Positions 33,155-42,365 of a stretch of DNA of 61,961 bases are shown piece by piece. This DNA is from Tomitella cavernea (GTDB taxonomy: Bacteria; Actinomycetota; Actinomycetes; Mycobacteriales; Mycobacteriaceae). How positions within the stretch are numbered: position 1 is the stretch's first letter; the number at the start of each line of letters is the position of its first letter. The notes beneath the pieces were generated by a model. The model saw nothing but the letters and a program-made list of their open reading frames with translations. It was not told where the DNA came from and made no database searches. Made by a program: the position numbers and the translations under genes. The stretch is taken from positions 1 through 61,961 of the forward strand of contig NZ_JAENKO010000025.1 of NCBI RefSeq assembly GCF_016599145.1. Direction: 5' to 3'.

Positions 33155-35170
33155 TCATCTGCGCCGCATCACCGCAGGCTCCTGCCTGCGCAGCAACCAG
33201 TACACCACGCCCCCCGCCGTCACCGACAACGCCGCGAGGATGCCCACGTCCATCACCCACGAGCCCACGTCGGAGGCGAAGAGCGGGTCTTCGCCGAACT
33301 TGCCGGGCAGGAGCTCCTGCAGGTGCAGCGTGCCGGCCATCGCGCCGAGCGCCCACCGCGCCGGGACGAACCAGGAGACCTCCGCCAGGCCGGGAATCGA
33401 ATACAACGGCAGCAGCGCGCCACAGAAGATCACCTGCACGATGGCGATGAGCACCAGCAGCGGCATCGTCACCTCCTCGCGACCCACGAGGGCCGACACC
33501 ACCAGCCCGCCCATCATCGCGGTGAACGCCAGCGCCGCAGCGACGATCAGCAGCTCCAGGCGCACCTGCCCCCACACGCCGCCGAAGCCCCGCGGGTCCA
33601 CGTCCACCCCGGCCACGGCGACCGCGGTGAGCACCAGTGCCTGGACGACGCTGATCGTCCCCAGCACCAGCACCTTGGAGGTGAGATACGCGGACCGCGG
33701 CAACCCCACCGCGCGTTCACGGCGGTAGATCGGTCTCTCCTTGACCAGCTCGCGCACCGAGTTGGCCGTGCCCGTAAGCACTGCCCCGACGCAGATGATG
33801 AGAACCGTGTTCACCGTGTGCTCCGCGTCGAGGGCCCCGCCCGCCAGTGCCCTCGCCATCGCGCCCAGCACTATCGGCAGCACCGCCATGATCGCGAGGA
33901 ACGTCCGGTCCGACGCGATCGCCGCCGCATAACGAGTGACGAGCGTGCGGACCAGTCCGATCCACCTGCGCACCGTGAGCCTGCGCTCCGGCGCGCCCAT
34001 CGCGTCGCCCTCCCCTCGCCCCCCGGGGCCGCTCACGTAGCCGGTGTGCATTTCCGAGCCGTGGTACTCCCCCGCCCAGTCGCGCGCCCCGTCGTTCTGG
34101 AACGCGTCGAACGCCTCCGGCCACGAGTCGAAGCCGAGGAAACGCAGCGTCTGTTCCGGGGGCCCGTAATACGCCACCCGACCGCCCGGCGCCAACACCA
34201 GCAGCCGGTCGCAGAACTGCAGGTTGAGCACGCTGTGCGTCACCACGATGACCGTGCGCCCCTCGTGCGCCAGCTCTGCCAGGAGCATCATCATCGACCG
34301 ATCCATGCCCGGATCCAGCCCGGACGTCGGCTCGTCCAGCAGTAGCAGCGACGGCTTCGTCAGCAACTCCAACGCGACGCTGACCCGCTTGCGCTGGCCG
34401 CCGGAGAGCGTGACTATGCGCTGCTCTTCACGGCCGGCGATGCCGAGAGCGGCGATCACCGCCTCCACCCGTTCATCACGCTCGTCCGCTGTGGTGTCAC
34501 GCGAGAACCGCAGGCGGGCGGCGAAACCCAGTGCCCGGCGCAGCGGCAGATGCACGTGCAGGATGTCCTGCTGCGGCACGACACCGATGCGGTGGCGCAG
34601 TTCCGCATAGTCGCGGTGCAGATCGCGGCCGTCGTAGAGGACGCGCCCCTCGTCCACGTCCAACTGGCCGGTGAGGGCGCTGAGCAGCGTTGATTTTCCC
34701 GCACCGCTCGGCCCGATCACGCCCACCAGGCAGCGTTCGGGTACGGGGAAGGAAACGGAGTCCAGCAGCCGGTGCCCGTCGTCCGCGGCGGTGACCACCA
34801 GCCCCTCGACCTCCAGCCACACCCCGGCCGAGTCGTCGAACTCCGCCAGGCGCGTGCCGTCGAGGACGAACGTGGCATGTCCGATACCGATGACGTCGCC
34901 GTCGCGGACGAGAGCACGATCCACGGGGCCGCCGTTGAGGTAGGTTCCGCCGTCGGTGTGCAGGTCGACGATCTCGTAGCAGATGCCGGAGCCCTCCCCC
35001 GGGCGCGGACGCAGCTCGGCGTGCCGGTGGGAGACGGTCAGATCGTCCATCACCACGTCGTTGTCCGTGCCGCGGCCGATCCGCACCCGATCCCCGCCGA
35101 GCACGATGACCCGCTCGGGACCGGTCGGCCCAGCGCCCGGGTCAGGATCAGCGCCCGAGCCAGGTTCCAT
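33155..35170 (-). CDS. FHA domain-ABC transporter fusion (Rv1747/ABCG type)
   Basis: This 671-residue protein has three parts. Residues about 20-95 are an FHA phosphothreonine-binding domain (RIGRGTDNDVV and VSHRHAEL). Residues about 125-345 are an ABC ATPase with Walker A GPSGAGKST, signature LSGGQRKRVS and Walker B LLLLDEPTSGLD. Residues about 420-660 are a six-helix ABC2 membrane domain. It resembles M. tuberculosis Rv1747, which has two FHA domains and is controlled by Ser/Thr protein kinases; here only one FHA domain is present. It is a half transporter that should work as a dimer, and its substrate (lipid or glycolipid export) is inferred. Confidence 0.9.
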   Translation of the reverse strand: MEPGSGADPDPGAGPTGPERVIVLGGDRVRIGRGTDNDVVMDDLTVSHRHAELRPRPGEGSGICYEIVDLHTDGGTYLNGGPVDRALVRDGDVIGIGHATFVLDGTRLAEFDDSAGVWLEVEGLVVTAADDGHRLLDSVSFPVPERCLVGVIGPSGAGKSTLLSALTGQLDVDEGRVLYDGRDLHRDYAELRHRIGVVPQQDILHVHLPLRRALGFAARLRFSRDTTADERDERVEAVIAALGIAGREEQRIVTLSGGQRKRVSVALELLTKPSLLLLDEPTSGLDPGMDRSMMMLLAELAHEGRTVIVVTHSVLNLQFCDRLLVLAPGGRVAYYGPPEQTLRFLGFDSWPEAFDAFQNDGARDWAGEYHGSEMHTGYVSGPGGRGEGDAMGAPERRLTVRRWIGLVRTLVTRYAAAIASDRTFLAIMAVLPIVLGAMARALAGGALDAEHTVNTVLIICVGAVLTGTANSVRELVKERPIYRRERAVGLPRSAYLTSKVLVLGTISVVQALVLTAVAVAGVDVDPRGFGGVWGQVRLELLIVAAALAFTAMMGGLVVSALVGREEVTMPLLVLIAIVQVIFCGALLPLYSIPGLAEVSWFVPARWALGAMAGTLHLQELLPGKFGEDPLFASDVGSWVMDVGILAALSVTAGGVVYWLLRRQEPAVMRRR

Positions 35171-35277
35171 GGTCGAACCTTACGCCCGGCCGCCCGCTCG
35201 CCGGGGCCGATGCGCGGGACGCACCGCGCGCCATCGCTGCTCGGCAGTGCCCGCGAGGTCGCGGCCGGCGGGGCACA

Positions 35278-35883
35278 ATGGCGACGATGGCACAGGATCT
35301 GATCTGGTACGTCAGCTACGGCTCGAACATGAGCGCCGCCCGGCTGCGGTGCTACCTCGAGGGCGGCCGGCCCCGCGGCGGCCGCGTGGACCACGTGGGC
35401 GCACGCGACCGCACCCCGCCGGTGCGCGACGCGGCCGTCACGCTCCCGGGGCGCGTCTACTTCGCGGGCGAATCGCGCACGTGGGGCGGCGGAATGGCCT
35501 TCTACGACCATGACGCGGCCGGCCCCACACCGGCCCGGGCCTTCCTGGTCACCGTGGGGCAGTTCGTCGACATCGCCGCGCAGGAGATGCACCGGCGGCC
35601 GCAGCCCGACGACCCGCTGGAGGCCGTCGTACTCGCCGGGCTCCCCGGCGGGCGGCACGCATCCGGACCGGGGCACTACGAGACCGTCGTCGAGGTAGGC
35701 CGCCTCGACGGCACGCCGATGCTCACCATCACCGCATCGCACGCCTGTGCCACCGTTCCGCATACCGCGCCCGGCGAGCCCTACCTGGCGACCCTCGCGG
35801 AGGGCCTGCGCGAGTCACGTGGCTGGTCCCGTGCACGCAGTGACGAGTACTTCCGCATGCGCGTCCCGCAGCGGCCACGCTGA
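35278..35883 (+). CDS. Gamma-glutamylcyclotransferase-like protein
   Basis: This is a 201-residue cytoplasmic protein. The opening YVSYGSNMSAARL is the glycine-rich substrate loop of the gamma-glutamylcyclotransferase (BtrG/AIG2-like) fold. The family acidic residue should lie in the later segment, but it cannot be assigned confidently. Family members release 5-oxoproline from gamma-glutamyl compounds, though many bacterial ones have unknown substrates. Two in-frame ATG codons (35278, 35287) are possible starts. It is divergent from the FHA-ABC gene and precedes a PIG-L deacetylase by 39 bases. Confidence 0.7.
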   Translation: MATMAQDLIWYVSYGSNMSAARLRCYLEGGRPRGGRVDHVGARDRTPPVRDAAVTLPGRVYFAGESRTWGGGMAFYDHDAAGPTPARAFLVTVGQFVDIAAQEMHRRPQPDDPLEAVVLAGLPGGRHASGPGHYETVVEVGRLDGTPMLTITASHACATVPHTAPGEPYLATLAEGLRESRGWSRARSDEYFRMRVPQRPR

Positions 35884-35922
35884 TCACTGCCGACGCACCC
35901 GCCCCGCCTGTATGTTGAGCCC

Positions 35923-36657
35923 ATGACTGGTCCGCAGACGCCTCTCGAGGTCTTCGACGACGCCGGCCTCCACCGAGTCCTGTGCGTCGTCGCCCATCCC
36001 GACGACATGGAGTACGGGGGCTCGGCGGTGGTGGCCGAGTGGAGCTCCCGCGGCGTGGAGGTCGCCTACCTGCTACTCACCGCGGGCGAGGCCGGCATCC
36101 GCGACAGGCTGCCGCAGGAGGTCGGGCCCCTGCGCGCCGAAGAACAGCGGGACGCCTGCGCCATCGTGGGCGTGGACGACTTGACCATCCTCGACTTTCC
36201 TGACGGGCTCGTGCCTGCCGACCACACCGTGCGCGAAGCCATCGCACGGCGCATCCGCGAGTTCCGGCCGGACGCCATCGTGGGGCAGACCTGGGAGCTG
36301 GAACCCGGCTGGGGGCTCAACCACGTGGACCACCGCCACACTGGCATCGCCACCATCGACGCGATCCGCGACGCGGACAATCCGTGGATCTTCCGCGACC
36401 AGCTCACCGAAGACGGGCTCGAGCCCTGGTCTACGAAGTGGCTTCTCGTCCCCGGCCCCGGCGCCGCGCACGCCATCCCCCTCAGCGAGGGTTCCGTCGC
36501 CAAGGGCATCGCGTCCCTGGAGGCGCACACGGTGTACCTGTCCGCGCTCCCCGGCCACATGGCCCCCGGCGAGATGATCACCGGGATCACCACGGAAGGC
36601 GGTGCCGCGGCGGGCGTCGAGCGGGCCCTACCGGTGCGTGCGTTCCGGATGGGGTGA
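35923..36657 (+). CDS. PIG-L/LmbE family deacetylase
   Basis: This is a 244-residue zinc-dependent deacetylase-type protein. The metal motif AHPDDMEYGG lies near residue 25 and the distal NHVDHRHTG near residue 128. These match the AHPDD and HxxH signatures of MshB/Mca-like enzymes. Mycothiol-type substrates are plausible in this order of bacteria but not proven. It follows the cyclotransferase-like gene on the same strand. Confidence 0.85.
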   Translation: MTGPQTPLEVFDDAGLHRVLCVVAHPDDMEYGGSAVVAEWSSRGVEVAYLLLTAGEAGIRDRLPQEVGPLRAEEQRDACAIVGVDDLTILDFPDGLVPADHTVREAIARRIREFRPDAIVGQTWELEPGWGLNHVDHRHTGIATIDAIRDADNPWIFRDQLTEDGLEPWSTKWLLVPGPGAAHAIPLSEGSVAKGIASLEAHTVYLSALPGHMAPGEMITGITTEGGAAAGVERALPVRAFRMG

Positions 36658-36682
36658 CCCGGGATTCTCATCCGCCCCGTGC

Positions 36683-36982
36683 TCACTCCAGCAGCCGCTC
36701 GACCCTGTCCACCTTGCCGTCAAGCTCTCCGGTGCGGCCAGGGCGCAGGTCCGCCTTGAGCACCAGACTCACCCGCGGGCCGTACTCTGCGACCGCGTCG
36801 CATGCGCGCTTGACCACGGCCATGCACTCATCCCACTCGCCCTCGAGCGTCGTGAACATGGAGTCGGTGCGGTGCGGGATCCCCGACGCGCGGACGACCC
36901 CGATCGCGGCGGCCACCGCCTCGCTCACCGAGCCGTCCTCTGCGTCGCTGACGGTGGGGGCCACGGAGAATGCGAACAACAT
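36683..36982 (-). CDS. Thiamine-binding/MTH1187-YkoF family protein
   Basis: This is a 99-residue protein of the MTH1187/YkoF fold (formerly DUF77). It opens with FAFSVAPTVSDAEDGSVSEAV and later has YKxx-like Thr/Ser-rich TTLEGEWDE, both family traits. Members bind thiamine or related pyrimidines as tetramers. It is convergent with the PIG-L gene. Confidence 0.75.
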   Translation of the reverse strand: MLFAFSVAPTVSDAEDGSVSEAVAAAIGVVRASGIPHRTDSMFTTLEGEWDECMAVVKRACDAVAEYGPRVSLVLKADLRPGRTGELDGKVDRVERLLE

Positions 36983-37093
36983 GCCACCAGGTTACGCACG
37001 CGCGGGAACCGCCGGCGATGAGTTCCCGGGCGAGCGCGGGTCCGCATGCACAGCGGGAACTCCCCGTCCGATATGCACCGAGAAAGGCCCGAC

Positions 37094-37510
37094 ATGTCCG
37101 TGACCAGCAGCACCTACATCAGCTTCCCCGGCAACGCCGCGGAGGCCTTCGTCTATTACCAGGACCTGCTCGGGGGTGAACTGGAGTTGCTCACCTACGG
37201 CAGCGCCGACCTCGACGGCCTGCCGTTCACGCCTCCGCCGGAGGCCGTCGCCCACGCCAAGCTCACCGCGGACGCCATCGCGATCAGCGGCGGCGATGCC
37301 ATGAGCTCGGACCGTCCGCCCCTGCGCTCGGACGTGTACTCGTTCCTGCTCGAGATAGATTCCGCCGACGAAGGCCGGGCGTTCATCGAGCGCGTGACGT
37401 CGACGGGCGGCGAGGTCGCGATGCCGTTCGAGGTGGCGCCGTGGGGCGACCTCTATGGACAGGTGGTCGACAAGTTCGGCGTGAAGTGGGCGGTGGTGGC
37501 ACCGGCATAG
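37094..37510 (+). CDS. VOC superfamily protein, PhnB-like
   Basis: This is a 138-residue glyoxalase/bleomycin-resistance fold protein of the PhnB subgroup. It shows YISFPGNAAEAFVYYQDLLGGEL at the start and WGDLYGQVVDKFGVKWAV at the end. The family usually binds a divalent metal, but the substrate is unknown. The ATG at 37094 has GAGAAAGG upstream, and an ATG at 37046 would add a nonconserved leader. A strong hairpin follows the stop. Confidence 0.8.
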   Translation: MSVTSSTYISFPGNAAEAFVYYQDLLGGELELLTYGSADLDGLPFTPPPEAVAHAKLTADAIAISGGDAMSSDRPPLRSDVYSFLLEIDSADEGRAFIERVTSTGGEVAMPFEVAPWGDLYGQVVDKFGVKWAVVAPA

Positions 37511-37528
37511 CTGCGGCCCCGAGCCGGG

Positions 37529-37569
37529 GGCTCTTCGGTGCTCGAAGCGGCGTGGAACACCGAAGAGCC
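37529..37569 (+). terminator. Hairpin terminator after the VOC gene
   Basis: Perfect 12-base arms GGCTCTTCGGTG and CACCGAAGAGCC enclose a 17-base loop, 18 bases after the stop. It lies before the iron-regulated promoter. Confidence 0.7.
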
Positions 37570-37631
37570 GTCGGCCCGGCACGCGGATCGGGCGCTATGC
37601 ACGGGATACCCCCTTGCCGTGAAGTGATCCA

Positions 37632-37650
37632 TAAGGCAAGCCTTGCCTGA
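37632..37650 (+). promoter_or_regulatory. IdeR/DtxR-type iron box
   Basis: TAAGGCAAGCCTTGCCTGA matches 12 of 19 positions of the IdeR consensus. It contains a perfect 15-bp palindrome AGGCAAGCCTTGCCT. It lies about 90 bases upstream of the haem-uptake operon, so repression by iron-loaded IdeR is expected. Confidence 0.75.
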
Positions 37651-37737
37651 GTTAGGGTACGGTCACATTACCGATTCGGCCGTTCGTCCCATTTCGAGCC
37701 GCCGAGTTCCTGTATCCGCGTGTTCCCAGGAGATCTC

Positions 37738-38766
37738 GTGACCCGAATCCCGTGCCGCCTGACCCTCTCGGCACTTCTGATGGCCCTGATCCTCGCCGTG
37801 GCCGGATGCGGTTCCGACACCGCCCAGAGCGCATCGGACGAAGCAGCTGCGGTGGACGCCTCCGGAGCCGGAGGCGTCCAGGGCGCCGGGGTGCCGTCGG
37901 TCGATGCACCCGATCCGCAGCTCCCCATCACGTTCACCGGCGACGACGGCGTCGAGATCACCGTGACCAGCCTCGACAGGGTGCTGGTACTCGACGACGC
38001 CACCATGGAGATCATGGCCGCGCTGGGCATGGCCGACACGATCGGCATTGCGCCCGAAACCTCGCTGATCGAGGACGTCGCCGCAAACGCCGATGAGCGC
38101 ATCACCACCGCCGGCCGGGGCAGCCTGACCGTCGAGGGCGTCGTCGCCCTGGAACCGACGCTGGTCATCGGCACCAGCATGCGCCGCCACGGCGAGGTCA
38201 TCACCGGGCTGCAGGACGCCGGGATCCCGGCCACCTTGATCGACGGCACACAGTTGGCCCCGCAGAAGATCGGCAAAACCGCGGCGGTGCTCGGCGTTCC
38301 GGAGGCGGGCGCGCAGCTCGCGGATGCGGTGCAAAAGCAGTTCGACCAGGCCGCAGCCCAGCTCGACGGGGTCACGGAGCGCCCGCGGGTGATGATCCTC
38401 TCCTCCAGCGGCGCAGGTGACAGCGGCGCGACGACCGCCGCCGGGCAGCAGACTCCTGCACACCAGGTGATCGTCCAGGCGGGCGGACTCAACACCGGCG
38501 CCGAGTCCGGGCTGGACCGCTACCAGTCGATCACCGCCGAGGGCCTGATCGCCGCGGCACCCGAGGTCATCGTCGTGGCCTCCTCGGAGATCGACGACCT
38601 CGGCGGCGAGGACGGCATCTGGGGGCACGTCAAGGGCCTGCGCGGCACGCCGGCCGCCCAGTCTGAAACGCTGATCGTGATGGACGACATGCAGCTCAAG
38701 GGCGGCGGCATCAGCGCCGGCGTGGGCATTCTCGACCTGCAGTCCAAGCTTCATCAGAACGCATGA
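37738..38766 (+). CDS. hmuT: Haem ABC transporter substrate-binding lipoprotein (HmuT-like)
   Basis: This is a 342-residue lipoprotein. A signal peptide ends in the lipobox LAVAGC. The rest is the two-lobed class III binding-protein fold used for haem and siderophores, with DRVLVLDDATMEIMAALGMADTIGIAPE near the start of the first lobe. The GTG at 37738 is chosen because AGGAG lies five bases upstream. An ATG at 37720 would overlap that site. It overlaps the permease gene by four bases. Haem is preferred over siderophore because of overall similarity to HmuT, but this is inference. Confidence 0.85.
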   Translation: MTRIPCRLTLSALLMALILAVAGCGSDTAQSASDEAAAVDASGAGGVQGAGVPSVDAPDPQLPITFTGDDGVEITVTSLDRVLVLDDATMEIMAALGMADTIGIAPETSLIEDVAANADERITTAGRGSLTVEGVVALEPTLVIGTSMRRHGEVITGLQDAGIPATLIDGTQLAPQKIGKTAAVLGVPEAGAQLADAVQKQFDQAAAQLDGVTERPRVMILSSSGAGDSGATTAAGQQTPAHQVIVQAGGLNTGAESGLDRYQSITAEGLIAAAPEVIVVASSEIDDLGGEDGIWGHVKGLRGTPAAQSETLIVMDDMQLKGGGISAGVGILDLQSKLHQNA

Positions 38767-39875
38767 CGACCGCCGAAAGCGCCGCACCCCGCACCGCCCC
38801 GGTCACGGCCGCACGCTTCGATGACGACGGCGAGTCCAAGGGCGTCGTCCGCCGCCCCCGCGGACCGTTGGCGGTCGCGATCGTCGCCACGCTCCTGCTG
38901 GCCGGCCTCGTCGCCGGCATCGCGACCGGGCCGCTGGGGCTCGCCCCGCTGGACGTCATCGACATCCTCGCCGCGAAGATCGGCATCGGCGACGCCGCAG
39001 AGCATTCGGTCGCCGAGGTCAACGTCGTCTGGGAAATCCGCTTCCCCCGCGTGCTGCTGGCCGCCATGGTCGGATCGGCGCTGGCCATCTCCGGCGCGGC
39101 GCTGCAGGGACTGTTCGGCAATTCGCTGGCCGACCCCGGCATCATCGGCGTCACCGCCGGGGCATCCTTGGGCGCGATCACCGCCATCGTGCTGGGCCTG
39201 ACCGTCCTCGGCACGTGGACCGTGCCCGGCATGGCGTTCTTGTTCGGCCTGATGACCACCGGGCTGATCTACGTCCTCGCGCGTCCCGGCAAAGGCCGGG
39301 GCACCGTCCAGTTGCTGCTCGTGGGCATCGCGATCACGGCGATCGCGGGCTCCGCCAACGGCTTCTTCACCTACATCGCGGACACCACCGAGCTCGAGTC
39401 GATCACCTACTGGTCGATGGGGTCGCTCAACCGCGCGTCGTGGTCGACCATGCTCGCCGCACTTCCTCTCTACGTCGTCGGGGTGACGGTGATGCTGAGT
39501 CTGGCCAGGCCGCTGGACGTCCTCGCGCTCGGCGAACGGCAGGCGCACCATGTGGGCCTGCACGTCAAGCGCACCCGGATCCTGCTCATCGTCGCCACGG
39601 CACTGGTGGTGGGCGCCGCGGTGGCACTCGCCGGCTCGATCGGCTTCGTCGGCCTCGTCGTCCCCCACATCGTGCGCCTCCTGATCGGTCCCGGGCACCG
39701 GTGGCTGCTGCCGATCTCGGCGCTGGGCGGCGCACTGATGCTCGTGGTGGCCGACATCGGCGCGCGCACGCTCAACCCCCCGTCGGAGGTGCCGATCGGC
39801 TTGTTCACCGGCCTCGTCGGCGGACCGTTCTTCCTGTGGCTGCTGTTCCGTCGACGAAGCGAGATGCGCGCATGA
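38763..39875 (+). CDS. hmuU: Haem ABC transporter permease, FecCD family (HmuU-like)
   Basis: This is a 370-residue permease with about ten membrane helices after a 35-residue cytoplasmic leader. FecCD hallmarks are WEIRFPRVLLAAMVGSALAISGAALQGLFGNSLADPGIIGV and GSIGFVGLVVPHIVRLLIGPGHRWLLP. It forms a dimeric channel. Four-base overlaps on both sides (ATGA) couple it to hmuT and hmuV. Confidence 0.93.
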   Translation: MTTAESAAPRTAPVTAARFDDDGESKGVVRRPRGPLAVAIVATLLLAGLVAGIATGPLGLAPLDVIDILAAKIGIGDAAEHSVAEVNVVWEIRFPRVLLAAMVGSALAISGAALQGLFGNSLADPGIIGVTAGASLGAITAIVLGLTVLGTWTVPGMAFLFGLMTTGLIYVLARPGKGRGTVQLLLVGIAITAIAGSANGFFTYIADTTELESITYWSMGSLNRASWSTMLAALPLYVVGVTVMLSLARPLDVLALGERQAHHVGLHVKRTRILLIVATALVVGAAVALAGSIGFVGLVVPHIVRLLIGPGHRWLLPISALGGALMLVVADIGARTLNPPSEVPIGLFTGLVGGPFFLWLLFRRRSEMRA

Positions 39876-40636
39876 CCGGTCTGCTCAGCGCCACCGGGGT
39901 CGACGTGATGCTCGGCGGCAACCACATCCTCAAAGGACTCGACATCGATGTCGAAGCGGGACGACTCACGTCTCTGATCGGCCCGAACGGCGCCGGCAAG
40001 TCGACGGTGTTCGCCACGCTGTCGGGGGACCTGGAGCCCACTCGCGGCCAGGTGCTGCTCGACGGTGCGCCGGTGCGATCGTACCGTCCGCGCCAGCTTG
40101 CCCTGCGCAGGGCGGTGCTGCCGCAGGACCATCTGGTGCGGTTCTCGTACTCGGTCGAGGAGGTCGTCCACCTCGCCCGGCTCTCGCATCCCACCGACCC
40201 GGAAACGGATGACAGGATCGTCGCACAGAGCATGGAGGCCGCCGAGGTGGGCCACATGCGCCGTCGCGACGTGCAGACCCTGTCCGGCGGTGAGATGGCC
40301 CGGACCGCGTTCGCCCGCACCCTGGCCCAGACCACTCCCGTCGTGCTGCTCGACGAGCCGACCGCCGCCCTCGACCTGCGCCACCAGGAGGCGGTGCTGC
40401 GGCACGCGCGCCGGCTCCGCGACGATGGCGCCTGCGTCGTCGTCGTGCTGCACGACCTGAACCTCGCGTCCGCCTACTCCGATCGTGTCGTCATGCTCCA
40501 CGGCGGCGTGGTCGTCGCCGACGGACCGCCCCGCGCGGTGTTCACCGCACGCCGGATCAAGGAGGTCTACCGGCAGGAGGTACTCGTCACCGACCACCCG
40601 ACCCGCGACTGCCCGATGATCGTGACCATCGACTGA
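39872..40636 (+). CDS. hmuV: Haem ABC transporter ATP-binding protein (HmuV-like)
   Basis: This is a 254-residue ABC ATPase. Visible motifs are Walker A GPNGAGKST (about residue 37), Q-loop VLPQDHLV, signature LSGGEMAR (about 135), Walker B PVVLLDEPTAALD and the His switch VVVLHDLNLA. It drives import through HmuU. The frame is open further upstream inside hmuU, but the ATG overlapping the hmuU stop is the start. Confidence 0.93.
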   Translation: MTGLLSATGVDVMLGGNHILKGLDIDVEAGRLTSLIGPNGAGKSTVFATLSGDLEPTRGQVLLDGAPVRSYRPRQLALRRAVLPQDHLVRFSYSVEEVVHLARLSHPTDPETDDRIVAQSMEAAEVGHMRRRDVQTLSGGEMARTAFARTLAQTTPVVLLDEPTAALDLRHQEAVLRHARRLRDDGACVVVVLHDLNLASAYSDRVVMLHGGVVVADGPPRAVFTARRIKEVYRQEVLVTDHPTRDCPMIVTID

Positions 40637-40695
40637 GCCCGAGTGCACGCCCCTTCCCCCTGGAGGCGCATGGCCGCGGGTCGTACGGTGGAATC

Positions 40696-41082
40696 ATGAC
40701 TGCTCCCCGAGTGCTGCAGATCGGGATGGACCCGGAAGTGATCGACTTCTCGCCGTGGCCCGGCCAGGACGCCGGCGCGCTGCGTGCCCGCCTCGGCGAG
40801 GCCGAGGCGGCGCTCCGCGGGGCCGATGTCGATGTGACGGTGTGCCTGCTGCCCGACGACGCCGACGCCGCCGAGTCGGCGGTGCGGAAGGTCGTCGGCG
40901 ACGAGCCGTTCGACGCGGTCGAGGTCGGATCCGGGCTGCGGACGTCGCATGAGTACACACTCGTATTCGAGCGGGTCGTCAACACGGTGGCCGCCCTCCG
41001 GCCGGGCGTCCCGTTCTGCTTCAACGACTCGCCGGAAACGACGCTCGACGCTGTGCGCCGCGGGCTCGCTTCGCGGTCATGA
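40696..41082 (+). CDS. Conserved-looking small protein of unknown function
   Basis: This is a 128-residue soluble protein that I do not recognise. It has an alternating alpha/beta pattern: VLQIGMDPEVIDFS at the start, an acidic stretch DDADAAESAV, then FDAVEVGSGLR and a terminal helix. The pattern (a strand, then a buried motif, then helices) resembles small Rossmann-like proteins. It starts 59 bases after hmuV on the same strand and might be co-transcribed under iron control. Confidence 0.65.
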   Translation: MTAPRVLQIGMDPEVIDFSPWPGQDAGALRARLGEAEAALRGADVDVTVCLLPDDADAAESAVRKVVGDEPFDAVEVGSGLRTSHEYTLVFERVVNTVAALRPGVPFCFNDSPETTLDAVRRGLASRS

Positions 41083-41091
41083 TCGACCGGT

Positions 41092-41112
41092 GAGCGGGCC
41101 CCGGGCCGGCTC
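41092..41112. terminator. Hairpin between convergent genes
   Basis: GAGC-G-GGCC pairs with GGCC-G-GCTC around a short GC core, with one mismatch. It lies between two convergent genes and overlaps the last codon of the minus-strand one, so it could serve both. Confidence 0.4.
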
Positions 41113-41674
41113 AGCGGCGCCGGTACCGCGAATATGAGACGCCGCCGTCGAAGACCCGGTGTCCGGCGAGCCTCAGATCGAGTCGCACGCCGTCAGGCAG
41201 AGCCCGAAGGCCGCCGCCGACGATCCTCGGCACCACGAAGAGGTGGTAGTCGTCGATGAGCCCCGCACGGATCGCCTCCGCCGCTGTGGTGGGCCCGAAG
41301 ATCTCGACCGCGCCTTCTGCACGTTCCACGATCCGCTGCAGTTCGACGAGGCTCACCGCTGACGCGATGCGAGCCCGTTCGGAGGTGAGCCGCTCCGGCG
41401 TCATCGTCGACGACACCACGACCTTGTCGATGGCCCGCCAATGCCGGGCGAACTCCCGTTCCGCCGCAGGACTGTCCGCCGAGTCCGGATAGGTATCCCA
41501 AAAACCCATCAACTCGTACGTTCTGCGCCCGAGCACCTCGGTGGACACTCCGGCGATGCGCTCGAGATGGGCCGCGAACACCGCGTCGTCCGGGGCGGTC
41601 CACTGGAAGTCGCCGTCGGAGTCGGCGACGTAGCCGTCGATGGACACCGTCGCCGCGTAGCTGAGGGTTCCCAT
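41111..41674 (-). CDS. Dihydrofolate reductase family protein (RibD C-terminal-like)
   Basis: This is a 187-residue protein of the DHFR/RibD reductase superfamily. It shows SIDGYVADSDGDFQW at the N-terminus, EVLGRRTYELM in the NADPH region and the glycine-rich VEIFGPTTAAEAIRAGLIDDYHLFVVPRIVGGG near the C-terminus. Most such stand-alone bacterial proteins have no assigned substrate. The ATG at 41674 has AGGAGG 11 bases upstream and is preferred over the start at 41707. Confidence 0.85.
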   Translation of the reverse strand: MGTLSYAATVSIDGYVADSDGDFQWTAPDDAVFAAHLERIAGVSTEVLGRRTYELMGFWDTYPDSADSPAAEREFARHWRAIDKVVVSSTMTPERLTSERARIASAVSLVELQRIVERAEGAVEIFGPTTAAEAIRAGLIDDYHLFVVPRIVGGGLRALPDGVRLDLRLAGHRVFDGGVSYSRYRRR

Positions 41675-41777
41675 GGCGGATCGGACCTCCTCACGCAGGC
41701 GGCTCAACCGCGAGGCGGGGTCCTGGCGCCGTTCTCACACGTAGGCGCGTACCGCCCCGAAACGTACGGTAGCAGCG

Positions 41778-42236
41778 TCACCCCTGCACCATGTGCAAAA
41801 GCGGATACGGACGGCCCTGGTCGTCCAACTCGCTCCTGCCGGCCACCCGGCATCCGTGGCGATCGTAGAATCCGACCGCCTGTGCGTTCTGCTCGTTGAC
41901 GTCGACGGTACGCACACCGTGCCCGGCGACGACGGACGACAGGAGCGCGCTCCCGATCCCCTGGCCGCGGGCGGACGCGTCGACGAACAGCATCTCCAGA
42001 TTCCCTTCCGCGACACCGGCGAATCCGACGGGCACTCCCCCGCGCTCCGCCACATACGACTCCACCTGCGGAAAGTAGTCCGAGGCCAAGTGGGATTCGA
42101 TCTCGGCGCGGTGCTCCTCGGCGAGGAAGTCGTGCGTGGCATCCACCGCGCTGCGCCACACCGCCACGAGCCGCGGATACTCCTCCGGCCCGAACGTGCT
42201 GCGGATGCTGATATCAGGAGTGCCTTCGAACGGCAT
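41778..42236 (-). CDS. GNAT family N-acetyltransferase
   Basis: This is a 152-residue GNAT. The acetyl-CoA loop is RGQGIGSALL (about residue 91), preceded by LEMLFVDASA and followed by VNEQNAQAVGFYDRHGCRVAGRSE. It resembles YjaB-type acetyltransferases. The substrate is unknown. It is divergent from a VOC gene. Confidence 0.88.
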   Translation of the reverse strand: MPFEGTPDISIRSTFGPEEYPRLVAVWRSAVDATHDFLAEEHRAEIESHLASDYFPQVESYVAERGGVPVGFAGVAEGNLEMLFVDASARGQGIGSALLSSVVAGHGVRTVDVNEQNAQAVGFYDRHGCRVAGRSELDDQGRPYPLLHMVQG

Positions 42237-42365
42237 CGCGTCAGCTCCGCCCTACGGTGGCGCACCTACGAGTGTTCACGCTGGGCGACTTTATCGGATC
42301 CTTCCGCCTCACAGCGACGTGCGCCCCTCTTGACCAGGCGCTACCGAGATGCTCGTGTAGCACGT

